Shown here: positions 1 through 9,065 of the stretch, one piece after another
How the letters are laid out: the number at the start of each line of letters is the position of its first letter
Numbering within the stretch: position 1 is the stretch's first letter
NCBI RefSeq assembly: GCF_000717055.1
Contig: NZ_JNXI01000006.1
Span: 238,409 to 302,408 of the forward strand
Direction of reading: 5' to 3'
Length of the DNA: 64,000 nt
From: Streptomyces iakyrus
GTDB taxonomy: Bacteria > Actinomycetota > Actinomycetes > Streptomycetales > Streptomycetaceae
Position numbers and translations under genes: made by a program
The notes under the pieces: model-generated
Databases searched by the model: none
What the model was told of the DNA's origin: nothing
What the model saw: the letters and a program-made list of their open reading frames with translations, nothing else

Positions 1-699
1 GGCCTGCCGCAGGAGCTCCAGGTGGCCGGAGAGGGGGAGTTCGGCGGGGCGTGCGGTGCCGAGAGGGGCTTCGCGGCGCCGGCGCTCGGTGAGGAGGTCG
101 GTCAGCTCCGGGTCGTCGCCGACCGCGGCCCACCAGGAGCCCCAGTCCTCGTGGGCGAACACGCGTTGCCGGTCGGCCCGGCACCGCCCGACATGGGCGG
201 CGATCCCCGCCGGGCCCGCCTCGCCCTGGGGGAGGTGGTCGCCGTTGACGAGGACGCCGCCGGGCCGCAGCAGCCCGGCGAGCTGCCGGTAGGTGCCGAG
301 CAGGGTGTCGCGGTCCAGGTAGTGCAGGGCCGTCGTGGACACCGCCGCGTCCAGGGGCCGGTCCAGATCCAGGGCCCGCACCCAGCCGGGCGCACCGATC
401 TCCGCGTCGACGTAGCGAGCCGCGTCCGGGTGGTGGGTGCGGCCCAGCTCCAGCAGGACGGGATCCCGGTCCACGGCCACGATCTCGGCGTCCGGCAGCC
501 GCCGGATCAGCCGGGCCGCCAGCGAGCCCGGCCCGCAGCCGAGGTCCACTACGAGAGGCGGGGCCGCGCGCCCCGCCGTGACGTGCTCGACGACATCGGC
601 GATCACCGTGAACCGCTCCTCGCGGTCGACGGCGTACCGCTGCTGCTGGAGCTCCCAGCGCTCCACCCATCGCTCCGCCGTCGCCAGACTCAGCCCCAT
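1..699 (-). CDS. class I SAM-dependent methyltransferase (3' end outside window)
   Basis: Reading the minus strand from the ATG at 699 gives an open frame to the window edge (233 codons, no stop), so the C-terminus is missing. It has a Rossmann methyltransferase fold: motif I VVDLGCGPGSLAARL near residue 60, then an acidic strand end (AEIVAVDRDP), a motif with STTALHYLD and a post-motif LLRPGGVLVNGDHLP. These are typical of small-molecule methyltransferases of the UbiE/Methyltransf_12 kind. The substrate cannot be told. It is transcribed away from a Zur-like 15-bp palindrome about 57 bp upstream, which suggests zinc-responsive expression. The ATG was chosen because no in-frame start lies between it and the palindrome. 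Family call is firm; role unknown. Confidence 0.75.
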   Translation of the reverse strand, partial: MGLSLATAERWVERWELQQQRYAVDREERFTVIADVVEHVTAGRAAPPLVVDLGCGPGSLAARLIRRLPDAEIVAVDRDPVLLELGRTHHPDAARYVDAEIGAPGWVRALDLDRPLDAAVSTTALHYLDRDTLLGTYRQLAGLLRPGGVLVNGDHLPQGEAGPAGIAAHVGRCRADRQRVFAHEDWGSWWAAVGDDPELTDLLTERRRREAPLGTARPAELPLSGHLELLRQA

Positions 700-755
700 C
701 CGGTCGATCCACCTCGTCGTCTCGCACCTGACTCGTTACGGCCCGAGCCTACAGG

Positions 756-770
756 TGGAAACGGTTCCCA
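756..770. promoter_or_regulatory. Zur-like box
   Basis: TGGAAACGGTTCCCA fits the pattern TG-N2-AA-N3-TT-N2-CA seen in actinobacterial Zur operators. It is an imperfect palindrome with one mismatched pair. It sits 57 bp upstream of the methyltransferase start and downstream of the PLP operon end, so the methyltransferase is the likely target. The assignment is inference from pattern only. Confidence 0.4.
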
Positions 771-789
771 TTATGCTTAGTTGCCGGTG

Positions 790-1986
790 TCACGCCAGTG
801 AGGCGAGAACGGACAGCAGCCGGTCGACCTCCTCCACCGTGTTGTACACATGCAGGCTCACCCGCACCGAACCGGTCTTCTCGCCCGCGTCGCCCTGGCA
901 GTGATGGTCGGAGCGGACCATGAACCCGTGGCTGAACAGGATGAACCCCAGGTCACCCGAGTCGATGGCGTGGTGCCGCAGCGTCACGATGCCCTGGCGG
1001 CGCTGCACGGCCGAGTCGGCGGCGAGACTGAGCGGGCAGCCGAGGATCTCGTAGGCGTCCAGCCGGCGCAGCCCCTCGGTCAGCCGGACCGCCAGGTCGC
1101 CCGTCCACCGCTCGATCCGGTCGACACCGGCCGCCTCCAGCCAGTCCAGGGCCGCTTCGAGCGAGGCGATGCCCACCGTGTTCGGGGTGCCGCTCCACCC
1201 GCCGGGCACGAACTCCGGCCCGCGTGCCTGCCGGGCCCAGACCGCCCCCGAACCGGGCAGAGCCAGTGCCTTGTGACCGGAGAACACCACGAAGTCGACG
1301 TCCAGCACCGCCACGGACACCGGCAGATGACCCACACTCTGGGCGGCGTCCAGGCAGATGACCGCGTCCGGGCCGATGGCCTCGCGGATGCGGTGCACGT
1401 TCATGTCGCCGCCGTAGACGTGGTGCACATGGGTGGTGGCCACGAACCGCGTGCGCGGCCCGGCCCGTTCCGCCAGCGCCCGGTGGTCGTAGTCCCCCGA
1501 GCCGCTCTGGTACGGCATCGGCACCACCCGCACGTGCACCCCCTCCCGTGCCAGCGACTGCTGCGCCTCCAGCCAGGGCACGATGTTCGCCTGGTGATCG
1601 GCGTCCGGCACGACGATCTCGTCACCGTCGTGCAGGAAGCCCGGCAGCCAGTCGCGGGCGATGGTGCGCAGCCCCTCGGTGGTGCCGCCGGTGAAGTGGA
1701 CGGCGGAGCGCTCCGGCCGGTCGTCCCCGAGGAACCGGGCGACGCGCCCGCGGGTGCGCTCCACCAGCTCCGTGGTCCGGTTGGCCCAGGTGTAGGTGCC
1801 GCGCGCGGAATTGGCGTTGGAGGTGGTCAGATACGTCTGCACGGCGTCCAGGACGGCCTGCGGCTTCTGCGCCGTGGCCGCGCTGTCCAGGTACGCCAGC
1901 CCCGGATGCCCGGTGACGATGGGGAACTGGGCGCGCAGCGCCCGCTGCCACCGCTCCTGCTCCTCGCGGCCGCTCGGCGTGCTCAC
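790..1986 (-). CDS. class V aminotransferase, cysteine desulfurase (SufS/CsdA-like)
   Basis: A 398-aa fold-type I PLP enzyme of the class V aminotransferase family. Visible features are the N-terminal AYLDSAATAQKP, the PLP-contacting THVHHVYGGDMN and CLDAAQSVGH segments, the Schiff-base lysine in FSGHKALALPG and a C-terminal HHC where group II cysteine desulfurases carry their catalytic Cys. That suggests sulfur (or selenium) removal from cysteine, but related enzymes act as lyases or epimerases. It starts 5 bp after the stop of the upstream cysteine synthase/rhodanese gene. It is the third gene of a three-PLP-enzyme operon, so a dedicated sulfur-handling role is likely rather than general Fe-S assembly, because no suf partners are nearby. 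Confidence 0.75.
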   Translation of the reverse strand: MSTPSGREEQERWQRALRAQFPIVTGHPGLAYLDSAATAQKPQAVLDAVQTYLTTSNANSARGTYTWANRTTELVERTRGRVARFLGDDRPERSAVHFTGGTTEGLRTIARDWLPGFLHDGDEIVVPDADHQANIVPWLEAQQSLAREGVHVRVVPMPYQSGSGDYDHRALAERAGPRTRFVATTHVHHVYGGDMNVHRIREAIGPDAVICLDAAQSVGHLPVSVAVLDVDFVVFSGHKALALPGSGAVWARQARGPEFVPGGWSGTPNTVGIASLEAALDWLEAAGVDRIERWTGDLAVRLTEGLRRLDAYEILGCPLSLAADSAVQRRQGIVTLRHHAIDSGDLGFILFSHGFMVRSDHHCQGDAGEKTGSVRVSLHVYNTVEEVDRLLSVLASLA

Positions 1987-1991
1987 GCCGG

Positions 1992-3311
1992 TCAGTCCCG
2001 CACCAGGGGCGCGCCCGCGTCCCGCCAGGCGATGATGCCGCCGGCCAGGCTGCGCACGTCCGGATGGCCCATCCGGGTCAGCAGTGCCGCGTACCGGGCG
2101 GACTGCTCACCGACCGGGCAGGCCAGCAGCACCGGCCGGCGCCGGCTGAACGGCAGGCCGCCCCGCACGAGTTCCGCGAAGAGCTCGTCGACGATGTTGA
2201 CCGAACCGTCGATGTGCAGCGCCGCGTACGCGTACGGGCTGCGCAGGTCGACCACGAGCGGCCGGTCGCCCTCGATCCAGCGCCGGGCCTCGGCCACGGT
2301 GACCGACGGCGCCCCGCCGACCTCGGCGTCGGACAGGTCGGCCGCCGAGTTCTTCCGGGGCGGGCGGCCCAGCAGATCGGGCCGCCGCTGCCGGACGTAG
2401 CTCAGATAGCTCTCCACCCGGTCGCAGACGATGAACACCGCCGTCCGCCGTTCCTCCGACTCCTCGTCCAGAGGCCGCAGATGGCGGACGGCGCCGAAGT
2501 AGGCCGCCCCTCCGGTGGGCCCGCCCAGGATGCCGCAGCGGCGGTTCAGGGTCAGCATTCCCTCGATCGCCTCGTCGGCGGTGACCGACTCCATCGTGTC
2601 GTACGTCTCCGGGTCGAACAGGCCCACCTCCTGCACCTCGTCGATGGTGCGGATCCCGGGGATGAAGTCGGACTTGGCCGCCACGAGACCGACCACCCGC
2701 ACAGAGGGATCCTCCTCCCGCAGTGCGCGGGCGACGCCCGTGGAGGACCCGGCCGTGCCCACACAGGCCACGAACCAGTCCGGAACACGGCCGTCCAGGT
2801 CCTTGACGATCTCCGGGCCGGTGCCGGTGAGATGGGCCTCGGTGTTGCGCGGGTTGAAGTACTGGTCGGTGTGCAGGTAGGCGCTGCCCGAAGCGGCGAG
2901 CGTGCGGTGGAACAGGGTCAGCGGATCGTCCGTGGCGGTGGGGTCCAGGCACTCGCTCTGCCCCGGCAGCTCCTCGATCTCCGCCCCGAGCAGCAGCAGG
3001 AGGTCCTTGATCTCCGGGACCCGCATCCGGTTGGTGACGCTCTTGAAGCCCAGGCCGTGCATGCCCGCGATGACCGCGAGGGCCTTGGCCGTGTTGCCGC
3101 TGGACAACTCGACCACCTGGCTGCCGTGTTCGACCGCCTCGGCCAGCAGGGGCCCCGCCATGCTCCAGGCGGCCCGGTCCTTGACCGAGCCGAAGGGGTT
3201 GAGCATTTCGAGTTTCGCGTACAGATCGATGGTGCGCAGGCCGTGCACCGCCGGGTCTATCCGCACCAGAGGGGTGTTGCCTATCGCCTCGGTGATGCTG
3301 TCGTACCTCAC
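1992..3311 (-). CDS. cysteine synthase-like PLP enzyme fused to a rhodanese domain
   Basis: A 439-aa two-domain protein. Residues 1 to about 325 are a fold-type II PLP enzyme of the cysteine synthase/cystathionine beta-synthase family: EAIGNTPLVRI at the start, the PLP lysine in NPFGSVKDRAAW, the SSGNTAKA substrate loop and GGPTGGAAY near the phosphate site. Residues about 340 to 439 are a rhodanese-like domain with VDLRSPYAYAALHIDGSVNI and ACPVGEQSARYA, the latter carrying a Cys at the active-loop position. The GTG at 3311 overlaps the upstream stop (GTGA), which implies translational coupling. The PLP part resembles the rhizobial Y4xP type. A persulfide relay between the rhodanese Cys and the neighbouring desulfurase is plausible but inferred. 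Confidence 0.8.
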   Translation of the reverse strand: MRYDSITEAIGNTPLVRIDPAVHGLRTIDLYAKLEMLNPFGSVKDRAAWSMAGPLLAEAVEHGSQVVELSSGNTAKALAVIAGMHGLGFKSVTNRMRVPEIKDLLLLLGAEIEELPGQSECLDPTATDDPLTLFHRTLAASGSAYLHTDQYFNPRNTEAHLTGTGPEIVKDLDGRVPDWFVACVGTAGSSTGVARALREEDPSVRVVGLVAAKSDFIPGIRTIDEVQEVGLFDPETYDTMESVTADEAIEGMLTLNRRCGILGGPTGGAAYFGAVRHLRPLDEESEERRTAVFIVCDRVESYLSYVRQRRPDLLGRPPRKNSAADLSDAEVGGAPSVTVAEARRWIEGDRPLVVDLRSPYAYAALHIDGSVNIVDELFAELVRGGLPFSRRRPVLLACPVGEQSARYAALLTRMGHPDVRSLAGGIIAWRDAGAPLVRD

Positions 3312-4774
3312 TGAGCTCCCCTCGCGGGCGTGATCGGCCAGAACTGGTCGTCGAGGCACCAGCGCCAGGCGTCGCCGTCCTGCCAGGCGGCGACCTTGCC
3401 GGCGGCGGGCTGGTGCTGGGCGCGGGTGGCGTGGAAGTCCATGGCGTAGCCGGCGGTGTTGGCGAAGGCCAGCACGTCGCCGGGTTCCGGGCGGCGGGGC
3501 AGGAACACCGTGCGCCGGGTGATCAGGTCGGTCTCCAGACAGAGGCTGCCGAAGAGGTGCACGGCGACAGGCCCGTCCCCCGGCCCCGCTCCGCTCCGGG
3601 GGACGACCACGGGGTCCATGAGCACTCCGTGGTCCTCCAGCGCGATGTCGTCGGCCTTCGCGGCCAGTCGTACGAGCAGTTCCCCGCCGCCTTCCTGGGT
3701 GCGGACCTCCAGGACACGCGCGAGGGTGAGTCCGCACTGGTCGAGCAGCGCCCGGCCGGGCTCGGTGTGCAGGTCGTACAGGTGCTCCAGCAGCAGCGCG
3801 GCCAGCGGGCGCCCGCCCAGCGAGGGGGCGGGCTGGGACAGCAGCTCGTCCAGGTAGGCGGCGCCGGCCACGGGCCGGTGGGCGGGGTACAGACCGAGCG
3901 TGCCGCGCAGCGTGCCGGACTCGTTGCGCAGCCCGTAGCCGTGCCCGCCCCACGTCAGGGGCGGACGCCGGCCGAGCACGGCCGCGGTCAGCGCGGTCGT
4001 GTACGCCTCCCACTGCTCACGCTCGGCGAGATAGCCGATGCCGAAGCCGCCGCCGATGTCCACGGCCCGCGGCCGCAGCCCCCGGCTCCGGCACAACTCC
4101 AGCGCGGCCAGGCTCCCTTCGAGGGCGGTCGCCTTCTCCGCGACGCTCGTCGTGTCCAGGTGGAAGGCCACCCCCGCCGGATCGACCGCGTCGGCATGCC
4201 GCTCGACCGCCTCCAGCAGCAGCTCCAACTCCCTTACGGGCGTGCCGAAACGGCTGCGCCGGCTCAGCACCTTCACCCCCGACGTCTCGAAGCCCGACAG
4301 CCGCAGCAGCACCCGTACCGGGGCGAGCGTGTGCTTGCGCACCAGGGCGGCGAGCTGGTCCAGCTCGGCGAGCGCATCCACGCTGACCGTGACACCCGCG
4401 CGGGCCGCCAGCCACAGGAACTCGGGGTTCTTCGGCCCCGTCGCCGTGATCCGGCCGGCACCGAACCCGGCACCCAGCGCGTGCTGCAACTCGCCCAGCG
4501 ACGCGACGTCCACGCCCGCGTCCGTCGCGGCGAGCCGCCGCAGCAGCGCGCTGGACCGGTTGGCCTTGTGGGCGTAGAAGACCTGGCCCGACAGGTGGTG
4601 CGAGCGGTACACCGACCGGAACCGCTCCAGGTTCTCGGCGATCTGGTCCGGCACCACGACGTGCAGGGGTGAGCCGAGGGCGTCGACGATCGAGTGCAGC
4701 GTGCCGTGCGCCGCCACGAGCGACCTCAGCCTTGGCTCCAGCCGCGGTTCGAGATACAAGGGCCGGCCGTCCAT
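3308..4774 (-). CDS. Y4yA-type PLP-dependent decarboxylase-like protein
   Basis: A 488-aa alanine-racemase-fold (type III) PLP protein of the ornithine/diaminopimelate decarboxylase superfamily. The PLP lysine is in QVFYAHKANRSSALL, a glycine-rich phosphate site is VDIGGGFGIGYL, and TEPGRALLDQCG and an AFANTAGYAMDF C-terminal motif follow. It is longer than LysA (about 420-465 aa). I recognise it as the Y4yA-like branch, often next to a Y4xP-like cysteine synthase homologue, as here. ATG 4774 was chosen because AGGAGGGGGAG lies just upstream. First gene of the operon with 1992-3311 and 790-1986. Substrate unknown; a decarboxylated amino acid used as a building block is a reasonable guess. Confidence 0.75.
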   Translation of the reverse strand: MDGRPLYLEPRLEPRLRSLVAAHGTLHSIVDALGSPLHVVVPDQIAENLERFRSVYRSHHLSGQVFYAHKANRSSALLRRLAATDAGVDVASLGELQHALGAGFGAGRITATGPKNPEFLWLAARAGVTVSVDALAELDQLAALVRKHTLAPVRVLLRLSGFETSGVKVLSRRSRFGTPVRELELLLEAVERHADAVDPAGVAFHLDTTSVAEKATALEGSLAALELCRSRGLRPRAVDIGGGFGIGYLAEREQWEAYTTALTAAVLGRRPPLTWGGHGYGLRNESGTLRGTLGLYPAHRPVAGAAYLDELLSQPAPSLGGRPLAALLLEHLYDLHTEPGRALLDQCGLTLARVLEVRTQEGGGELLVRLAAKADDIALEDHGVLMDPVVVPRSGAGPGDGPVAVHLFGSLCLETDLITRRTVFLPRRPEPGDVLAFANTAGYAMDFHATRAQHQPAAGKVAAWQDGDAWRWCLDDQFWPITPARGAQ

Positions 4775-5070
4775 GCGCGCTCCCCCTCCTGAGGCCGCCG
4801 CACCCGTCATCCGGGCACGTCGGACACTCCCCGCGTATCGCCGTATAGCCCATATCCATTCTTCGGTCGCTTTACGCCCTGTAAGGCCAGGGCCCGGACC
4901 TTGGCCGGTGTGAAGCGGATCACGGGCCGGGCGGCGGCGCGCGCCGGGCGCGAGGCGGCGGCATCCGCGGTCCGCGGCCCGGCGCGGACACGCCCCGTGC
5001 GCCACGCATGCTCCTGACGCCCCGGGGGTACCCCGGCCGCAGACCGGCACCGACCCGTCCGAGGAGGGAC

Positions 5071-6144
5071 GTGGACTGGCACCCGCTGCGGCTCACCACC
5101 CCCGTCAAGCAGCACGTCTTCGGCGGCCGGGCCATCGCCGAGCGGCTGGGCCGCGGCGGCCTGCCCGACGGGCCGGTCGCCGAGACATGGGAGGTCAGCG
5201 ACGTCGAGGGCGATGCCTCGACCGTCCTGGACGGCCCCCTCGCCGGGCGCACCCTGCGGCAGATCACGGCCGAGCACCCGGACGAACTGCTGGGCCCCCG
5301 GCTCCCGCCCGGCCCCCGTTTCCCGCTGCTCACCAAGTTCATCGACGGCCGTGGTGCGCTCCCGGTGCATCTGCACGCCGACGACGCCACCGCCCGGCGC
5401 CTGGAGGGCGAACCCAACGGCAAGACGGAGGCCTGGCACGTCCTGGACGCCGCACCGGGCGCCACCGCCCTGGTCGGCGTACAGGACGGCGTGGACCGCG
5501 ACACCCTGCACCAGGCGCTGCTGGCCCAGGACTTCGACGCGGTCATGCGCCGCCTGCCGGTCCGCGCGGGACAGACCGTCTACGTCCCCGGCGGCACCCT
5601 GCACAGCTTCGGCCCGGACACCCTCGTCTACGAGATCGAGCAGACGTCCGACATCCAGCAGCACGCCATGCGCCGCCGCATGGAGGACGGCTCGCCCGTC
5701 CCCGACGACGAGTGGCACGCCAACCTCGACCGTCTGCTCGACGAATGGCGCCCCGGCCCCCGGCCCGGGTTCCACTCCGGTCTGAGCGTTCCCTCGGACG
5801 ACGGCGTCGTACGCACCGTGCTCTGCGCCGGCCCGCACTTCGCCCTCGAACGCTGGTCCGCCGGCCCGGCGACGCCGTTGTCGTACCGCTTCTCGACCGT
5901 GCGGATCCTCACCAACGTCGGCGCCCCCGTCACCGTCACCGCCGGCCCCTGGACCGGCCTGCTGGACCGCGCCCGCACCCTCCTCCTCCCCGCCGTCCTC
6001 GGCGAGCTCCGCATCCAGGGCTCCGGCGACCTGCTGATCGGCTACGTCCCCGACCTGGAGCACGACATCCGCGGCCCTCTCCTCGCCGCGGGCCACGGCC
6101 CGGCCGCCGTCGCCGCCCTCGGCGAGGGACTCGGACCGCGGTAG
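5071..6144 (+). CDS. class I mannose-6-phosphate isomerase-like cupin protein
   Basis: A 357-aa cupin of the type I phosphomannose isomerase family. It shows the zinc-site strand ALPVHLHADDATA, the YVPGGTLHSFG segment and VYEIEQTSDIQQHAMR, the family signature around a Glu/His metal site. Expected reaction is interconversion of mannose-6-phosphate and fructose-6-phosphate, but this ManA-like branch in actinobacteria is often of undefined sugar specificity. GTG 5071 is preferred because GAGGAGGGAC sits directly upstream; the next in-frame start upstream lacks a ribosome-binding site. It is divergent from the PLP operon, sharing a 296-bp intergenic region, and looks monocistronic. Confidence 0.7.
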   Translation: MDWHPLRLTTPVKQHVFGGRAIAERLGRGGLPDGPVAETWEVSDVEGDASTVLDGPLAGRTLRQITAEHPDELLGPRLPPGPRFPLLTKFIDGRGALPVHLHADDATARRLEGEPNGKTEAWHVLDAAPGATALVGVQDGVDRDTLHQALLAQDFDAVMRRLPVRAGQTVYVPGGTLHSFGPDTLVYEIEQTSDIQQHAMRRRMEDGSPVPDDEWHANLDRLLDEWRPGPRPGFHSGLSVPSDDGVVRTVLCAGPHFALERWSAGPATPLSYRFSTVRILTNVGAPVTVTAGPWTGLLDRARTLLLPAVLGELRIQGSGDLLIGYVPDLEHDIRGPLLAAGHGPAAVAALGEGLGPR

Positions 6145-6270
6145 CGGACCGGTGACATCCGGGACGGATCCGTAGCAGGCCGGCAGGGCAACGCATGCGG
6201 CCGGTGGCGGGTCGTACAGGGGGCAAGGGCACAAGCCCGAGCACTCGACCGGGGAAACCGGGGGAAAGCA

Positions 6271-6921
6271 ATGGGGGAGACCGTGAAGATCCGTACCCGA
6301 GGAATGCGCCAGAACCGAGGCATCCGCACCACCGTGGCCGCGCTGGCGGCCGTCGCCGGTGTGGCCGCAGCCGCCGTCCCGGCCGTCGCCGCCACCACGC
6401 CGGCTTCCGGCACACCCCGGTTCCTGGAGCCGGCCGACCTGCCGCCGCACCCGACGTCGCCCTGGTACGCCGGTCCGGTCACGGCCGGTCAGCCCGACCC
6501 GCTGCCGATCTGCGTGGGCGACGCGCTGCCGTCCATCACCACGCACCGGGACTACTGGACCGAGTACGACACGGGTGCCCAGCAGATCACGGTCGTGGAG
6601 CGCAGCGAACAGCGGGCGAAGGACTTCGCGGCACTGCTGCGCAAGGGCCTCGCCGGCTGTGCGAAGAAGCTGATGCAGCAGGACCCGGACATCACGGCGA
6701 CGCAGAAGTACTACGGCCGGCTGAACGTCGAGGAGGGCGCGGACGTCTACGGCATCCACACCGCCTCCGCCTGGGGCTCCTCCGACATCGGCCTCTTCTC
6801 GGTCGGCCGCGACGGCACGACCGTGACGGTCGTCCGATGGGGCCAGATGGGCAACTTCCAGCACGCGCAGGTCGCGGACTTCAAGGCCACGACCGTCACG
6901 GCGGTGAACAAGCTGTACTGA
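6271..6921 (+). CDS. secreted protein of unknown function
   Basis: A 216-aa protein with a Sec-type signal. A basic N-terminus (KIRTRGMRQNRGIR) is followed by a hydrophobic stretch and a likely signal-peptidase site after AAVPAVAA, around residue 45. The mature part has two cysteines (PICVGDAL and AGCAKKL) that could form one disulfide, and no motif I recognise. It resembles the small exported hypothetical proteins common in Streptomyces. ATG 6271 follows GGGGGAAAGCA; GTG 6283, after GGGGGAGACC, is an equally good start and would shorten the N-terminus by four residues. The 3' end nearly meets the convergent DUF488 gene. Confidence 0.65.
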   Translation: MGETVKIRTRGMRQNRGIRTTVAALAAVAGVAAAAVPAVAATTPASGTPRFLEPADLPPHPTSPWYAGPVTAGQPDPLPICVGDALPSITTHRDYWTEYDTGAQQITVVERSEQRAKDFAALLRKGLAGCAKKLMQQDPDITATQKYYGRLNVEEGADVYGIHTASAWGSSDIGLFSVGRDGTTVTVVRWGQMGNFQHAQVADFKATTVTAVNKLY

Positions 6922-6925
6922 CGGC

Positions 6926-7471
6926 TCAGCCCCGGGGTGACTCGGCGGGGGCGTCGTACACCAGCAGCCCGTCACCGCGCAGTCGCGCGCCGGGCGTCGG
7001 GGCATGGGCGCTCAGCCGGCCGTCGTGCATGAGGTGGTGGGCCGGTACGCCGCGGGCCAGCACCGCGAAGTCGGCGATCAGCCGGCGGTGGCAGCGCCAC
7101 CAGACGGCCTCGCTGCACATCACGGCCGTGCGGGCGCCCGCCGCCTCGTGCAGGAGGCGGTCCATCGCGGAGACGAACTCGGGGGAGCGGGTGTGGGCGG
7201 CGTAGCCGCGGAAGGACTCGTTGCGCCACACCACGTCCGGACTGTCCGCGGGCAGGGGGCGGAACCCGCCGAGGTCGGGTTCCCACCGGTATCCGATCCC
7301 GGCACCCGGCAGCCACTCCGCCAACCGCTCCCGCAGCAGGTCGGGATCCCGGCGGCTGCCGGGAGCGGTCCGCACGTCCACGACGGCCGTCACCCCGGCA
7401 CCGCGCAGCAACGCGCCGATCCGGTCCCGGCCGGCGGTGCTGTGACCGAAGGTCAGCAGGTGCGCGTCCAC
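6926..7471 (-). CDS. DUF488 family protein
   Basis: A 181-aa protein with the DUF488 layout: an N-terminal LLTFGHSTAGRDRIGALL, a VVDVRTAPGSRRDP strand-loop and the signature CSEAVWWRCHRRLIAD near residue 120, containing the two conserved cysteines and the CHR triplet. The family is found across bacteria, with no firmly assigned chemistry. The start is a GTG at 7471. It lies 52 bp downstream of the HTH/MurA-like gene on the same strand and may be co-transcribed with it. Confidence 0.75.
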   Translation of the reverse strand: MDAHLLTFGHSTAGRDRIGALLRGAGVTAVVDVRTAPGSRRDPDLLRERLAEWLPGAGIGYRWEPDLGGFRPLPADSPDVVWRNESFRGYAAHTRSPEFVSAMDRLLHEAAGARTAVMCSEAVWWRCHRRLIADFAVLARGVPAHHLMHDGRLSAHAPTPGARLRGDGLLVYDAPAESPRG

Positions 7472-7523
7472 AGGGGCGGACTTTCCCGTTCCGGCGGTCT
7501 CACACCTGCGGACGTGCTCCCGG

Positions 7524-9053
7524 TCAGATGTCCCGGAACGTCTCGATCTGCGCCCCGATGGAGTTCAGTCGCTCCGCCAGGTCCTCGTACCCCCGGTTGA
7601 TGACGTACACGTTGCGCAGCACCGACGTGCCCTCGGCGGCCATCATCGCCAGCAGGACGACCACCGCGGGGCGCAGGGCCGGCGGGCACATCATCTCGGC
7701 GGCGCGCCAGCGGGTCGGGCCCTCCACCAGGACCCGGTGTGGGTCGAGGAGCTGGAGGCGGCCGCCGAGGCGGTTCAGGTCGGTCAGGTAGATCGCGCGG
7801 TTGTCGTAGACCCAGTCGTGGATGAGGGTCTGGCCCTGGGCGACCGCCGCGATGGCCGCGAAGAAGGGGACGTTGTCGATGTTCAGGCCGGGGAACGGCA
7901 TGGGGTGGATCTTGTCGATCGGCGCCTCCAGCTTGGAGGGCCGGACGGTGAGGTCCACCAGCCGGGTACGGCCGTTGTCGGCGAAGTACTCGGGCGTGCG
8001 GTCGTGGTCGAGGCCCATCTCCTCCAGGACCGCGAGCTCGATCTCCAGGAACTCGATGGGCACGCGGCGGACCGTCAGCTCCGACTCGGTGACCACGGCC
8101 GCCGCGACCAGGCTCATCGCCTCGACCGGGTCCTCGGACGGGGAGTAGTCGACGTCGACGTCGATGGTCGGCACGCCGTGCACGGTGAGCGTGGTGGTGC
8201 CGATGCCGTCGACCTTGACCCCGAGCGCCTCCAGGAAGAAGCACAGGTCCTGGACCATGTAGTTGGACGAGGCGTTGCGGATGACGGTGATGCCGTCGTG
8301 CCGGGCGGCCGCGAGCAGCGCGTTCTCCGTCACCGTGTCGCCGCGCTCGGTCAGGACGATCGGGCGGTCGGGGCTGACGGCACGGTCGACCTGGGCGTGG
8401 TACTGGCCCTCGGTGGCGGCGATGTCGAGGCCGAAGCGGCGCAGCGCGATCATATGCGGCTCGACCGTGCGTGTACCGAGGTCGCAGCCGCCGGCGTACG
8501 GCAGCTTGAAGTGGTCCATGCGGTGCAGCAGCGGGCCGAGGAACATGATGATGGAGCGGGTGCGGCGGGCCGCGTCCGCGTCGATCGCCGCTAGGTCCAG
8601 CTCGGCCGACGGCACGATCTCCAGGTCGACGCCGTCGTTGATCCACCGGGTGCGTACGCCGATGGAGCTCAGCACCTCCAGAAGGCGGTACACCTCCTCG
8701 ATGCGGGCGACGCGGCGCAGTACCGTGCGCCCTTCGTTGAGCAGGGAGGCGCACAGCAGTGCCACGCACGCGTTCTTGCTCGTCTTCACGTCGATGGCAC
8801 CGGAAAGACGGCGCCCGCCGACCACCCGCAGATGCATCGGACCGGCGTAGCCCAGCGACACGATCTCGCTGTCGAGGGCCTCCCCGATGCGCGCGATCAT
8901 CTCAAGGCTGATGTTCTGGTTGCCGCGCTCGATCCGGTTGACGGCGCTCTGGCTGGTGCCGAGAGCCTCGGCAAGCTGCGACTGCGTCCAGCCCCGGTGC
9001 TGCCGGGCGTCACGGATGAGCTTGCCGATGCGTACGAGGTAGTCGTCTGCCAT
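7524..9053 (-). CDS. HTH-domain UDP-GlcNAc 1-carboxyvinyltransferase-like protein (MurA paralogue)
   Basis: A 509-aa fusion. Residues about 5 to 62 form an Xre/Cro-type helix-turn-helix (LIRDARQHRGWTQSQLAEAL, then SQSAVNRIERGNQNIS). The rest is an EPT/RTPC two-domain fold like MurA, which transfers enolpyruvate from PEP to UDP-GlcNAc. A KTSKNACVALLCASL segment matches the MurA K22/N23 region and YAGGCDLGTRTVEP keeps the catalytic loop Cys, so it may be catalytic as well as DNA-binding. Such HTH-MurA paralogues occur in Streptomyces beside a normal murA. A palindrome 13 bp upstream of the ATG suggests autoregulation. Whether it acts as enzyme, regulator or both cannot be told from sequence. 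Confidence 0.8.
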   Translation of the reverse strand: MADDYLVRIGKLIRDARQHRGWTQSQLAEALGTSQSAVNRIERGNQNISLEMIARIGEALDSEIVSLGYAGPMHLRVVGGRRLSGAIDVKTSKNACVALLCASLLNEGRTVLRRVARIEEVYRLLEVLSSIGVRTRWINDGVDLEIVPSAELDLAAIDADAARRTRSIIMFLGPLLHRMDHFKLPYAGGCDLGTRTVEPHMIALRRFGLDIAATEGQYHAQVDRAVSPDRPIVLTERGDTVTENALLAAARHDGITVIRNASSNYMVQDLCFFLEALGVKVDGIGTTTLTVHGVPTIDVDVDYSPSEDPVEAMSLVAAAVVTESELTVRRVPIEFLEIELAVLEEMGLDHDRTPEYFADNGRTRLVDLTVRPSKLEAPIDKIHPMPFPGLNIDNVPFFAAIAAVAQGQTLIHDWVYDNRAIYLTDLNRLGGRLQLLDPHRVLVEGPTRWRAAEMMCPPALRPAVVVLLAMMAAEGTSVLRNVYVINRGYEDLAERLNSIGAQIETFRDI

Positions 9054-9065
9054 GGGGTTGAGGTT

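Noticed and set aside
850..2400. Long plus-strand open frame (516 codons) opposite the PLP genes
   Set aside because: It is the antisense shadow of conserved PLP enzymes; composition is His/Arg/Val-rich with no motif.
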